Of a stretch of 64,000 nucleotides of DNA, positions 7,667 through 16,546 are shown piece after piece. The stretch is from Marine Group II euryarchaeote MED-G35 (GTDB lineage Archaea; Thermoplasmatota; Poseidoniia; Poseidoniales; Thalassarchaeaceae): assembly GCA_002457155.1 (NCBI GenBank), contig NTJS01000001.1:66534-130533 (forward strand), given 5' to 3'. Every line of letters starts with the position of its first letter. The first letter of the stretch is position 1. A program made the translations under genes and the position numbers. The notes beneath the pieces were generated by a model. The model did not search any database. It was not told where the DNA came from and worked only from the letters and a program-made list of their open reading frames with translations.

Positions 7667-10600
7667 ATGAGCACCCAGTATGTACCCAAAAGAACCCTTG
7701 CGCTAGTCCTATCCCTACTGTTCCTAGGAATGTCCATGTCCATGGGATTTCAATCCGAATATAGAGAGGAAATAGACGACAATATTGTCTCCGCGAATAC
7801 CCACTCTGGCCTCAACTTCCCAGGCTCAACCGTAGGGTCGATACATTCCCTGACTGCAATTGGAGCAGCGTTTAACTACACCTGTGTGGTTATGGACAAT
7901 AATCAGATGAAATGCTGGGGTAGAGACTCAGGCTCGGGATACTTGGGGAACGGGGGTTCGAATCAGAACGAACACACTCCAGTCAGCGTCAACCAACCTG
8001 ACTCAACCTCGTGCTGCCTCACTGACATCATTGAGACAAGTCCTGGCGGTCATCATACAGCTGCCCTAACGTTAAACGGTACGACGTTTGTCTGGGGCGA
8101 GGACAGCAATGGTCAGATCGGCCATAACCACATTAGTTGCGGCGGAGCATGCTACAATCCACATGGTCCTTCTGTCATGGCCGGGAGTAGGACTTTCATC
8201 ACTGTGGTTACCGGTCTTCATCACACTTGTGCTATAACGGAACCAGATATGTCCGTATGGTGCTGGGGGGACAACTCGAATGGTCAGCTAGGAACCGGGG
8301 ACAACGATAGAAGAGTCGCCCCGACTCAAATCGAACTCCCTACGGGTCGGCATGCGGTATCGGTAAGTGCCGATTTCGACTCTACCTGCGTCATCCTCGA
8401 CAATGGCAGCGGGATGTGCTGGGGGCAGAACTTCAACGGTCATCTCGGTGACGGGACATATAACAACAGGAACGTCCCTACGCCTATGTCTGTGATTCCA
8501 ACTAACCGCTCTTTGGCCGCACTCGATCTTGGCGCATACCACACATGCGGGATACTCGACGACGGGTCGGTGCATTGCTGGGGATCGAATGATCGCGGGC
8601 AGGTCGGTGATGGCAGCACAAACAACTCTACCTACCCAAGGGCCGTACAATTACCCCAGGGAAGAACAGCAATATCGATAGATGTCGGAAATGCACACAG
8701 CTGCGCTATTCTCGATGATAGTAGTGCAATGTGCTGGGGGTGGAACGATTACGGCCAGCTCGGTGACGGCACCACAAACAACAGTTCGACTGCCGTAACC
8801 GTCGTGATGCCATCTGGACTAGGATTGGCCGAAATATCGGCGGGTGCCCGTCATACCTGCGCGGTCGCGACCAATGCGTCGGTATACTGCTGGGGGGCCC
8901 ATGTAGAGGGAACACTCGGACTGGGCGAAGGCGTCGACAGCGACGTGCCAGCATATGTCGATCTTGGTGCCGGTAGACACGCTTTGATGAGCGAGAGAGA
9001 CAATGACGACGATGGGATAGTCAACATCCTCGATCCGTTCCCCGAGGGCTGCATCACCCCCGGGACCTACGATGCAAACGGGATTTGCCTCGATGCCGAT
9101 CCAGGACACTACGCTGCCGGAGTTCATCCCTACGAGCAATTCCCATGCAGCCCTGGGACATACCAGCCAAACTCCGGTCAGACAGATTGCATTGATGCCA
9201 GTGCAGGTAACTTCGTCGAGAATGCAGGCTCTTCTTCTCAAACCAATTGCGAAGCCGGTAGCTTCCAACCAGATTCAGGCCAGGTCTCTTGCTCACTCGC
9301 TGATCCGGGCAACTATGTTTCGGACGAAGGATCAACTCGTCAGGATCAATGCTCTGAAGGATCATACCAACCGTCATCAGGAGCAACCGGTTGCAATAAT
9401 GCAGATCCAGGACACTTCGTGATAGGCTTCGCCTCTGAAGAGCAGACTCCCTGCCCCCCGGGCACATACCAGATGCTGTCCGGAGCAAACTCTTGCTTCC
9501 AGGCAGGCCCCGGATTCTTCGTCCCCGATGGGGGCTCGGTCGCCCAACAGCAATGCTCCACTGGAACATATTCCTCCGAGTTAGGCCAGGCAAATTGCAC
9601 CGATGCCTCACCCGGCTTCTTCGTAAACGGGTTGCAGCAGACCTCGCAGTCACCTTGCCAACCCGGTGAATTCCAGAGCTCCCCCGGTCAGGACTCCTGC
9701 TTGGAGACTGATCCAGGACACTACACGGATGAGGAGGGCTCGGCCGATCAGAACCCCTGCGAAGCCGGGAGCTACCAGCCGGATTCGGGCCAGACCTCCT
9801 GCATCCTTGCCGATCCAGGATACTACTCGATTGCTGGGGCAACATCCCAGGTCCAATGCGAGAACGGGACTTACTCCTCGGAGTCGGGCCAGTCCTCCTG
9901 CACCCATGCCGAACCAGGGTTCTACGTCGACTTAGACGGTGCAACTGGTGCTACGCCCTGCCCACCAGGGGAGTACCAGTCCGAAGCAGGCTCCTCGGGT
10001 TGCGAGACACCACCACCTGGCCAAGTGGCTAGCCCAGACGGCTCGTCCATCTCGGTCTGCCCTGTCGGGAAGTACCAGCCAGGCGGGCAGACGAACTGCA
10101 TCGAAGCCTCCCCGGGCAACTACGTGAATCAGTCCGGAGCGTCTTCGCAGACCCCATGCGAAGCAGGCACATTCCAATCGGAACCCGGCCAGTCATCATG
10201 CGATATGGCCACTCCTGGAAACTTCGCAGACTCGATGGGTGCTGTCAGCCAGACACCATGCCCCAAGGGACAGTACCAGTCATTCGGAGGACAGGACTCC
10301 TGCTTCTCGGCCATGCCTGGAAACTACGTACCAGAGGAAGGGGCCGTGTCTCAGACTACCTGCAAGGCCGGGAACTACCAGGCCGATGAGGGAGCAGACA
10401 CATGCACCCCCGCCGACCCAGGTAACTTCGTCTCGTCTTCGGCTGCGGTTTCGCAAAGCCCATGCCAACCAGGTACCTACCAATCGACGGAGGGCAAGAT
10501 TGCCTGCCTCCCAGCGGATCCGGGCAACTTCGTCTCAGAGGCCGGCGCAACCGAACAATCCCCGTGCCCGTCAGGGACCGAGCAGGAACTCGGTGGGCAG

Positions 10601-10768
10601 ATTGAGTGCGTCGACATCGAGAGGCCGATATGGATGACAATCCTGATGTTTGCCGTCCCTGCGGTGGTTCTCGGAACCATGGCCATACTCTATATCTCAA
10701 ACAAGAAGAAATCGAGCGATAGTGGCCGTGGAAAGTCCTACATGTACTCCGAGGACATCAGGAAGTAG
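7667..10768 (+). CDS. Surface protein: RCC1 seven-blade propeller, TSP3-like motif, 15 cysteine-rich GCC2/GCC3-type repeats, C-terminal anchor
   Basis: The 1033-residue protein starts with a signal peptide (TLALVLSLLFLGMSMSMGF). Residues ~60-440 hold seven RCC1 repeats, each with HTC..., a CWG or VWG motif and a GQLGDG-type turn, which is enough for a full beta-propeller. An Asp-rich thrombospondin-type-3-like calcium motif (DNDDDG) follows at ~445. Residues 494-981 are 15 copies of a ~34-residue unit C..G.YQ...G...C..A.PG.FV, like the GCC2/GCC3 (ephrin-receptor-like) repeats of eukaryotic surface proteins. A membrane helix (~987-1010) and a short basic tail end the protein. It is probably displayed outside the cell on a disulfide-rich stalk, and the propeller suggests binding. 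The ligand is unknown. Confidence 0.85.
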   Translation: MSTQYVPKRTLALVLSLLFLGMSMSMGFQSEYREEIDDNIVSANTHSGLNFPGSTVGSIHSLTAIGAAFNYTCVVMDNNQMKCWGRDSGSGYLGNGGSNQNEHTPVSVNQPDSTSCCLTDIIETSPGGHHTAALTLNGTTFVWGEDSNGQIGHNHISCGGACYNPHGPSVMAGSRTFITVVTGLHHTCAITEPDMSVWCWGDNSNGQLGTGDNDRRVAPTQIELPTGRHAVSVSADFDSTCVILDNGSGMCWGQNFNGHLGDGTYNNRNVPTPMSVIPTNRSLAALDLGAYHTCGILDDGSVHCWGSNDRGQVGDGSTNNSTYPRAVQLPQGRTAISIDVGNAHSCAILDDSSAMCWGWNDYGQLGDGTTNNSSTAVTVVMPSGLGLAEISAGARHTCAVATNASVYCWGAHVEGTLGLGEGVDSDVPAYVDLGAGRHALMSERDNDDDGIVNILDPFPEGCITPGTYDANGICLDADPGHYAAGVHPYEQFPCSPGTYQPNSGQTDCIDASAGNFVENAGSSSQTNCEAGSFQPDSGQVSCSLADPGNYVSDEGSTRQDQCSEGSYQPSSGATGCNNADPGHFVIGFASEEQTPCPPGTYQMLSGANSCFQAGPGFFVPDGGSVAQQQCSTGTYSSELGQANCTDASPGFFVNGLQQTSQSPCQPGEFQSSPGQDSCLETDPGHYTDEEGSADQNPCEAGSYQPDSGQTSCILADPGYYSIAGATSQVQCENGTYSSESGQSSCTHAEPGFYVDLDGATGATPCPPGEYQSEAGSSGCETPPPGQVASPDGSSISVCPVGKYQPGGQTNCIEASPGNYVNQSGASSQTPCEAGTFQSEPGQSSCDMATPGNFADSMGAVSQTPCPKGQYQSFGGQDSCFSAMPGNYVPEEGAVSQTTCKAGNYQADEGADTCTPADPGNFVSSSAAVSQSPCQPGTYQSTEGKIACLPADPGNFVSEAGATEQSPCPSGTEQELGGQIECVDIERPIWMTILMFAVPAVVLGTMAILYISNKKKSSDSGRGKSYMYSEDIRK
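9146..10609 (+). repeat. Coding repeat array: 15 units of ~34 codons
   Basis: Each unit encodes two cysteines about 11-13 residues apart, then an A-x-PG-x-F/Y segment and a Q..PC end. Units are diverged at the DNA level, so the array is old rather than freshly expanded. The even spacing suggests two-cysteine disulfide modules in a rod. Confidence 0.85.
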
Positions 10769-10819
10769 CCCAATAATGAAGACACACCAGTTATGTGAAA
10801 CGCCCCTTCAGCGAGTCCC

Positions 10820-11866
10820 ATGAGGGATTACCCCGGAGACCGAGTCGACCTGCGGAGCGATACGGTAACTCAACCAACTCCAGGGATGAGGGAAGCGATG
10901 GCAAGCGCCATCGTGGGTGATGACGTCTTGGGGGACGACCCAACTGTAATTGAACTGCAGAACAGGGTCGCTGGTTTGCTGGGCAAGCAATCAGCCCTTT
11001 TCGTCCCCTCTGGGACTATGTCCAACGCCGTGGCGATCAAAGCGCAGACTAGGCATGGTGACGAGATCGTCGCACATCGGAAGAGCCACATCTACCTGTA
11101 CGAGGCAGGCGGGTACGCCGCTCTAGCTGGTTGCTCCATCTCCCTAGTGGACGGGCAATGGGGGCAGATGTCCCCCGAGGGCGTTCAGAAAGCCATAAGG
11201 AAGTCTGCAGGAAGCGATTCGCACTATCCCGATTGCACATTGGTGTGCGTCGAAAATACCGCCAACGTCGGCGGGGGCTCAATTTACGAGCAGCAAACCC
11301 TGGATGCGATTTGCGAGGTCGCCCACAAGAACGACTGCCGTGCCCACTTGGACGGGGCTCGGATGTTCAACGCCGTAATCGGCACCGGCACCGACCCAGC
11401 CAGGATGGCCAGAGACTTCGACACTGTTTCCGTATGCCTATCCAAGGGCCTCGGCGCACCGGTCGGGTCGGTCCTAGTTGGAGATCGGGATACCATTGCC
11501 GAGTCCCATAGGTGGAGGAAGATGTTCGGTGGCGGCATGAGGCAATCAGGGATGCTCGCTGCCGCAGGCCTTTACGCGTTGGACAACAACATTGAGCGCC
11601 TGTCCGAGGACCACCAAAGAGCCAGGAGACTCGCCGAGGCGATCGGCAACATGAGTCGACTCTCTGTCGATATCGGGGCGGTGCAGTCCAACATGGTGTA
11701 TGTCGACTGTGCCGAAGTAGGCGCGTTGGAGATGAGGAAAAGACTCTCCCAGAAGGGCGTAGACGTTCTAGATGAATCGGACTCCATAGTCAGGGCCGTC
11801 ACCCACTTGCACATCACTGACGAGGACATCGACAGGGCGATAGAGGCATTCGAAGCCTCACAATGA
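10820..11866 (+). CDS. ltaE: Threonine aldolase (low-specificity, PLP-dependent)
   Basis: The enzyme cleaves L-threonine or L-allo-threonine to glycine and acetaldehyde. The 348-residue protein has the family start ([18 protein letters not shown]), the [15 protein letters not shown] segment, the [11 protein letters not shown] motif with the PLP-contacting Asp and Arg, and [13 protein letters not shown] with the Schiff-base lysine. The [10 protein letters not shown] stretch is also typical. A TTATGTG box about 26 bases upstream of the ATG may be a leaderless promoter. It follows the RCC1-repeat gene by 51 bases without clear functional link. Confidence 0.92.
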   Translation: MRDYPGDRVDLRSDTVTQPTPGMREAMASAIVGDDVLGDDPTVIELQNRVAGLLGKQSALFVPSGTMSNAVAIKAQTRHGDEIVAHRKSHIYLYEAGGYAALAGCSISLVDGQWGQMSPEGVQKAIRKSAGSDSHYPDCTLVCVENTANVGGGSIYEQQTLDAICEVAHKNDCRAHLDGARMFNAVIGTGTDPARMARDFDTVSVCLSKGLGAPVGSVLVGDRDTIAESHRWRKMFGGGMRQSGMLAAAGLYALDNNIERLSEDHQRARRLAEAIGNMSRLSVDIGAVQSNMVYVDCAEVGALEMRKRLSQKGVDVLDESDSIVRAVTHLHITDEDIDRAIEAFEASQ

Positions 11867-11876
11867 CCCGTAAGCG

Positions 11877-11884
11877 TTCAATAA
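11877..11884 (+). promoter_or_regulatory. TATA-like box TTCAATAA before the thioredoxin-like gene
   Basis: TTCAATAA is centred about 26 bases upstream of ATG 11906, the spacing of a leaderless archaeal promoter. Nearly the same word (TTCAATAC) precedes the M14 carboxypeptidase gene at 62887. Confidence 0.4.
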
Positions 11885-11905
11885 CCCGGCCATCTCGAGT
11901 CAGAC

Positions 11906-12919
11906 ATGAGGCGTCTAGTGGCAGTGTTCCTGACTGCGATCATCCTCTTGCCGATTCAGGCCTCAGCGACTAGTGACAGTCTCTGGGATGAAGCCAGGGT
12001 ATTCGACGAGATAGGGACATACGGCGGCACGATAGGCGGCATTTCCATTGACATGAACAACACCAGGGACGAATTAACCCTCAACCAGTCAAGCGTGGCT
12101 AATCTGCCAAGAATCGTCGAAGTATACACAGCCACTTGGTGCTTGAATTGCGTCAAGACAGAACAGGCCTTGGATGAGGCACTCGAAAACCTAGGTTTGG
12201 TCCAATCTTGGGATGTCACAAGGATACACTATCACAGATACCTCTACGAGACCCTTGACCCATTCGGCAGCAACTCCACTGATTCTCGTTGGGTCGATGC
12301 ATACGGAAGCGGTTCACTTCTGTCCACCGACAGGTCTTACGAGTCATCAGACGGGAGAACGGTACAAATCACCGGAACCGAAAGGTCGGCACCATCCAAG
12401 GTGTTCGATGGCCAGAGGATGTACACCGGAACTAGTACCAAATCTAACAGTTTGCAAACTGACTATCAGACTGCACTGCACATGTTCCCCAGTCACCCTT
12501 TCTCTCATCACGACAGTAGTCTGCAGTTAGCTGTACTTCAGGACAATGAGACTCCCGAACTTTCCTCCTTCCAATGGAACATCAGCCTCTTTTCAGGTAT
12601 GGAAAACTGGGAAACTACCAGTTGGCTGATGTTCGTCGAAAACAGTGCATACTTCCCTGAGGGAAGCAATGGGAAGGGCAACTACGGCCATGTCCTTCAC
12701 GAGGCGATCAACATAGGCTCCCAGAATGCATCTTCGATACTCCTCGATCCCCCCGAACCTTGGGATGGGGACGACATGTCCGTGATCCTGTTGGTGGATT
12801 GGACAATCCGCAGTCCCACCGATGCAAACTCTATTCCAGCTCCAGCATTATCCACGCTGCTATGCATGCTTGCCGCTTTGGTACCCAGGCGCGAAAGGGA
12901 TTCCGAGCCATTGCAATGA
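11906..12919 (+). CDS. Secreted thioredoxin-fold protein with C-terminal anchor or sorting tail
   Basis: The 337-residue protein has a signal peptide (VAVFLTAIILLPIQASA). A thioredoxin-like segment follows with VEVYTATWCLNC, so the redox pair is Cys79 and Cys82, and DGQRMYTG later resembles the cis-Pro region of such domains. The rest up to ~305 is predicted extracellular with several N-x-S/T sites. The C terminus is a short Pro-led hydrophobic stretch (IPAPALSTLLCMLAALV) followed by Arg-Arg-Glu-Arg. This layout is like archaeal CTERM-type sorting tails, though I do not recognise a named motif. It may act in disulfide chemistry outside the cell, next to a gene cluster rich in disulfide-containing surface protein. 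Confidence 0.65.
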   Translation: MRRLVAVFLTAIILLPIQASATSDSLWDEARVFDEIGTYGGTIGGISIDMNNTRDELTLNQSSVANLPRIVEVYTATWCLNCVKTEQALDEALENLGLVQSWDVTRIHYHRYLYETLDPFGSNSTDSRWVDAYGSGSLLSTDRSYESSDGRTVQITGTERSAPSKVFDGQRMYTGTSTKSNSLQTDYQTALHMFPSHPFSHHDSSLQLAVLQDNETPELSSFQWNISLFSGMENWETTSWLMFVENSAYFPEGSNGKGNYGHVLHEAINIGSQNASSILLDPPEPWDGDDMSVILLVDWTIRSPTDANSIPAPALSTLLCMLAALVPRRERDSEPLQ

Positions 12920-12967
12920 GCGCCAACAGTTGGGTTGAATAACCACCCCCGAGCATGGTCAATGCTC

Positions 12968-12975
12968 GGAGGTGA
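12968..12975 (+). promoter_or_regulatory. Shine-Dalgarno GGAGGTGA deciding the addB start
   Basis: GGAGGTGA ends one base before ATG 12977. This favours that start over in-frame TTG 12935 and ATG 12962. The spacing is short but the match to the 16S rRNA tail is the best seen here. Confidence 0.5.
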
Positions 12976-12976
12976 C

Positions 12977-15900
12977 ATGTTGGCGACAAGGGAACATTGT
13001 GTTACCAGCGAGAGGGTCCCAAGAGGGCCAATGCCAGAATGGCTCAGGGAGCAGATCAGGCGCCAGTCTCTGGGAGTCCAAAGCACAGACACGAATCTCA
13101 GCGGGAGAATACTGGTAGTCTATCCCACAGAGAAATCCAGGATGCAACTACTCTCCTCAATAGGACTCCGAGGAGCAGTGGACCGTACTCTGCACCACAC
13201 GATCGAGTCCCTCATCTCATCATTGGTCGCGGACCTCAGGATGCCTCGAGTCCTCTCCAATGACGGCCCTTTGTTGTCCGTTATTCACAGCGAGTGCAGG
13301 AAGGAAGCAGCAAGACTCGGATTCCCACTCATCAACCCACTACCGGACATGAGGTGGGGGAAGGGAAAGACCGAGGCCCTAGCCGAACTCCACTACCAGC
13401 TTTCCAGGGAGATGGCGGTCAGTAGGTGGCAAGGACCCGGGATGGTGACTTTCAGAAGGGTCATCGAACGCCTGGAGGAGAAACTCAGATTCACCCACCC
13501 GGATATGGCAGTTGGTCGAATCATCGAATCATTGGAGAGCGGCACCACTCCCTTCACGGTCTCTGACATAGATGGCATAATCATGCTTGATCACTCACCG
13601 ACCCTATGTCGAACCCATACCGAGATGCTCCTATCCCTGTCAAAGCACAGCCCAATCCACCAACTCGCCCATCCTGGTAATTTCCGACTCGGGCATCACG
13701 GCAACCTCCTCGTCGATGAGCACCCTGTCAAGGATCCGCATGACCTCCCAAACTGGGTTCCCAGTGGCAGGACTACTGCAAAGGCAGTTCCATCGGCAGT
13801 CACAAGGATCCTTCTCAAGAGGGAGGCCCACTCTTTCGACGTCACGACACAACTGGTCTCAGAGAGGCTCACCAGGGGGGACTCGGAGATCATCATCATC
13901 GATCCAGCCATCGAGAAAAACAGACACAGGTGGGTCCAGTACCTCGGGGCAATCGGAATTTGCCTAGAGAGGAGGAGAGAGCCACCCTCGTCCCACCCTA
14001 TTGGACACTGGATATTGCGACTCGCAAGCCTTGCTCATGGCCCTGATGCATTCTCGCTAGAGAATCTGAGGGCCCTTTCCCTGCAGAGTTCCATCACCCC
14101 GTTTGAGATTACTTCCGAGCACCCAACAGATTCCGAGATTTCCCCTTCCGCCGACTCCGAGCTACTCACAAAACTAGCGAGGAATGAACACGTCCTTGGA
14201 GGCCCAGGAGCTCTACTCAAGTGGATCGAGACTCTCTCGCGACCACCTTCCGACGAGAGGGACGGGCCATCAAAGGAAGCGGCACAATGGTGGCTTCTCT
14301 GCTTGGCCAATTCCCTATTCCCCATCCTCCGGGGCCCGGATAGGGAACTGGTACGGGACCTCGGGCAGCCGGTTGGGTGCTACACGGGCTCCGTACTCCC
14401 CCTGCCGGACATCGCCTTGGACGGAGACCAATGGCTGAATAACACCCTGTCCCTAATCGACCTCGATTCTGAGATGCAGCTCTACCGGGGGCAGGGACTC
14501 TCCCCAGCGGCAGCAGTCCACGCACTGGTTAGCGACCGGGAGGTCCTGAGGGAGATGCAGCGAAGATCAGGACAGAGAGGCCCAACCCTTGGGTCCGATT
14601 GGGTGGACGAACTAGCCTCACTAGCCGAGCAATCGTCTGCAGTCCCAGGTGGCCCGAACTTCTTCGGGAACGTCTCAGTGCTAAGTCCGAGCGAGGCTCT
14701 TGGATGCACCTCAGATCTGATTGTCATGGCGAACCTTTCCAGCTCCTCATGGGACCTAAGGGTCCCCAAGACGCCGTTCCTAGGTGAGGAGGAACGCCAT
14801 TCCTTAGGCATCCTCAGGCCCGATGCCCCGATCAGGGATGCCAGGCACAGCCTGCAGCACATCCTGCAATCCTCGCCAGAAGTGATAATCCTCGATCCGA
14901 GCATGGATGAAACGGCCCCACCATCCGCACCAATCAGGGAATGGGCCAGCGACTCCGATGTCGAGGGAATCGAGGAGGGGGATTACCAGTTCTCCATTGC
15001 ATTCGTCTCCCCGAGGGACGCCAGGCAGGACGACGGCTTGCGAATCAGGGAGTCACGAGACCCATCCAAGCCACCAATCAACCCTAGCGCGATCTCGATT
15101 CCAATCGACCCACACGTCCAGAGGGACCGCGAAAGAAGACAGCCCTCAATCGCCGAGGAGGATGGGTATCTGCCGGAAGATGCTGGAGAGCACATATTCT
15201 CTCTCGAGGGACTAAAATTCCACGGAAGGAACCCTCCCGGGGTCGAAAACCCCCGAACAAACAGGAGGTGGCCAATCGTGGGGGGCCTATCAGGAGGGAA
15301 ACCATCCCTCTCGATAGACCCGAGACCGCTAAACCCCTCCCCAACCGGATCATCAGTGACCGACTCCAGACACGGACACTCAGAGGGGATGTCACTGGAT
15401 GTCCCCATCTGGTCGCCAACCAGACTCCAGACTTGGCTGAGGTGCCCTAGGAGTGGGTGGCTCTCGAGGGAACTGGATGCAGGCAGGGAAGAATTGCAAG
15501 GTGAGGACATCGACAACAGGACCTATGGGGAATTGCTTCACAATGTCCATCACGACATCATCGCAAATATCCTGGATTTCCCAACTAGCAAGGAACGAAC
15601 CTTCGACGGAGAATCTGGGCATTCGAGCATCGGGAAATCAGGCTTGAATCCGAACGAGATGATGAAGATCGCACTGGAGTCTCTAGATTCGAGGGCCCCT
15701 TGGCTGGAGAGATCAGATGCAGTCTCCACACAGCGCCTGAGGTCGTTGACCGGAATGTCCAGGCAGGAGTGGAGCAGCTGGCTCGCCGACCCTTCCCCGA
15801 CACCCCCTGCCGGCAGGGTGGGCAGCATCGTCTCAGCAGAACTGCAGATTGCCGACTCGGCCCCCATATCCATAGAGTGGATGATTGGGAAAGAAGGCTC

Positions 15901-16546
15901 AAACTACGTAGGCATCTCGCTCCCAAAGGAACTCTCCGGGTACGGCGATACCGAGCCCATCAAGGTCCGGGGGTGGATAGATCGAGTAGACCTACTGCCC
16001 CTCGACCCGGCTGCCGGGAAGTGGGTCGACAATGACGGGGACGACAGCGTCGCACCAATCAGAGTCCATGGTACGGGGTGGAGGCCAAAGAGAATAATCG
16101 CCATCAGGGACATCAAGACCTCGGAGTCACCCATCCATAGGAATCGGCACTACAAGGGCCTACTCGAAGAACTGCAATTGGCGGTCTATGCCCGTGCATG
16201 GGAGGAAGCACACCCGGGTGACCTGGTCCTTGCAGCGGGCATATCCGTGTTCGGACACAACTCGGACCACCTCCTGGAGGTATCAACTCAATACTCGGAG
16301 TCGCACAAGGGACTCAACATTGGGACAAGGTCATCAATCACAAGCACAACATACAGATTCGCCGACGAGGACGAGAAAACCCAAAGCGATCACTTCAGAT
16401 CATGGATGGCACAGAGACTCTCAGTAGCCCTGAAGGTAGCCTCCAACGCAAACTCGGGAAAGGTCCACCCAACGCCATCACCAGGGGTCTGTGGCTACTG
16501 CCCTGTTAGAGAAACATGCAACGTCAGGATGGAGGGATCATTCTGA
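12977..16546 (+). CDS. addB: AddB-like subunit: inactive helicase fold plus Fe-S PD-(D/E)XK nuclease
   Basis: The protein is 1189 residues from the preferred ATG. The N-terminal part (GRILVVYPTEKSRMQLL and on) has the layout of AddB, a helicase-like fold without a GKT Walker A motif. The C-terminal ~370 residues are a RecB-family nuclease: LQTWLRCPRSGW, the DIKTS motif with catalytic Asp and Lys, then QLAVYARAW. Cys823 and Cys1172, 1175 and 1181 (CGYCPVRETC) form the 1+3 pattern of the AddB iron-sulfur cluster. The gene overlaps the AddA-like gene by 31 bases. By analogy the pair resects double-strand DNA ends for recombination. Such pairs are mainly bacterial. A chi-like recognition function is not predictable. 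Confidence 0.75.
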   Translation: MLATREHCVTSERVPRGPMPEWLREQIRRQSLGVQSTDTNLSGRILVVYPTEKSRMQLLSSIGLRGAVDRTLHHTIESLISSLVADLRMPRVLSNDGPLLSVIHSECRKEAARLGFPLINPLPDMRWGKGKTEALAELHYQLSREMAVSRWQGPGMVTFRRVIERLEEKLRFTHPDMAVGRIIESLESGTTPFTVSDIDGIIMLDHSPTLCRTHTEMLLSLSKHSPIHQLAHPGNFRLGHHGNLLVDEHPVKDPHDLPNWVPSGRTTAKAVPSAVTRILLKREAHSFDVTTQLVSERLTRGDSEIIIIDPAIEKNRHRWVQYLGAIGICLERRREPPSSHPIGHWILRLASLAHGPDAFSLENLRALSLQSSITPFEITSEHPTDSEISPSADSELLTKLARNEHVLGGPGALLKWIETLSRPPSDERDGPSKEAAQWWLLCLANSLFPILRGPDRELVRDLGQPVGCYTGSVLPLPDIALDGDQWLNNTLSLIDLDSEMQLYRGQGLSPAAAVHALVSDREVLREMQRRSGQRGPTLGSDWVDELASLAEQSSAVPGGPNFFGNVSVLSPSEALGCTSDLIVMANLSSSSWDLRVPKTPFLGEEERHSLGILRPDAPIRDARHSLQHILQSSPEVIILDPSMDETAPPSAPIREWASDSDVEGIEEGDYQFSIAFVSPRDARQDDGLRIRESRDPSKPPINPSAISIPIDPHVQRDRERRQPSIAEEDGYLPEDAGEHIFSLEGLKFHGRNPPGVENPRTNRRWPIVGGLSGGKPSLSIDPRPLNPSPTGSSVTDSRHGHSEGMSLDVPIWSPTRLQTWLRCPRSGWLSRELDAGREELQGEDIDNRTYGELLHNVHHDIIANILDFPTSKERTFDGESGHSSIGKSGLNPNEMMKIALESLDSRAPWLERSDAVSTQRLRSLTGMSRQEWSSWLADPSPTPPAGRVGSIVSAELQIADSAPISIEWMIGKEGSNYVGISLPKELSGYGDTEPIKVRGWIDRVDLLPLDPAAGKWVDNDGDDSVAPIRVHGTGWRPKRIIAIRDIKTSESPIHRNRHYKGLLEELQLAVYARAWEEAHPGDLVLAAGISVFGHNSDHLLEVSTQYSESHKGLNIGTRSSITSTTYRFADEDEKTQSDHFRSWMAQRLSVALKVASNANSGKVHPTPSPGVCGYCPVRETCNVRMEGSF

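Noticed and set aside
9054-9944. A 296-residue Arg/Ser-rich minus-strand frame, plus other open frames through 10700
   Set aside because: They mirror the cysteine-repeat array of the RCC1-repeat gene. The plus-strand protein has clear domains; these do not.
9146-10609. Regularly spaced repeat that could be taken for a CRISPR array
   Set aside because: Units are ~102 bases, diverged at DNA level, in frame, and encode a conserved cysteine pattern, so this is protein repeat coding.
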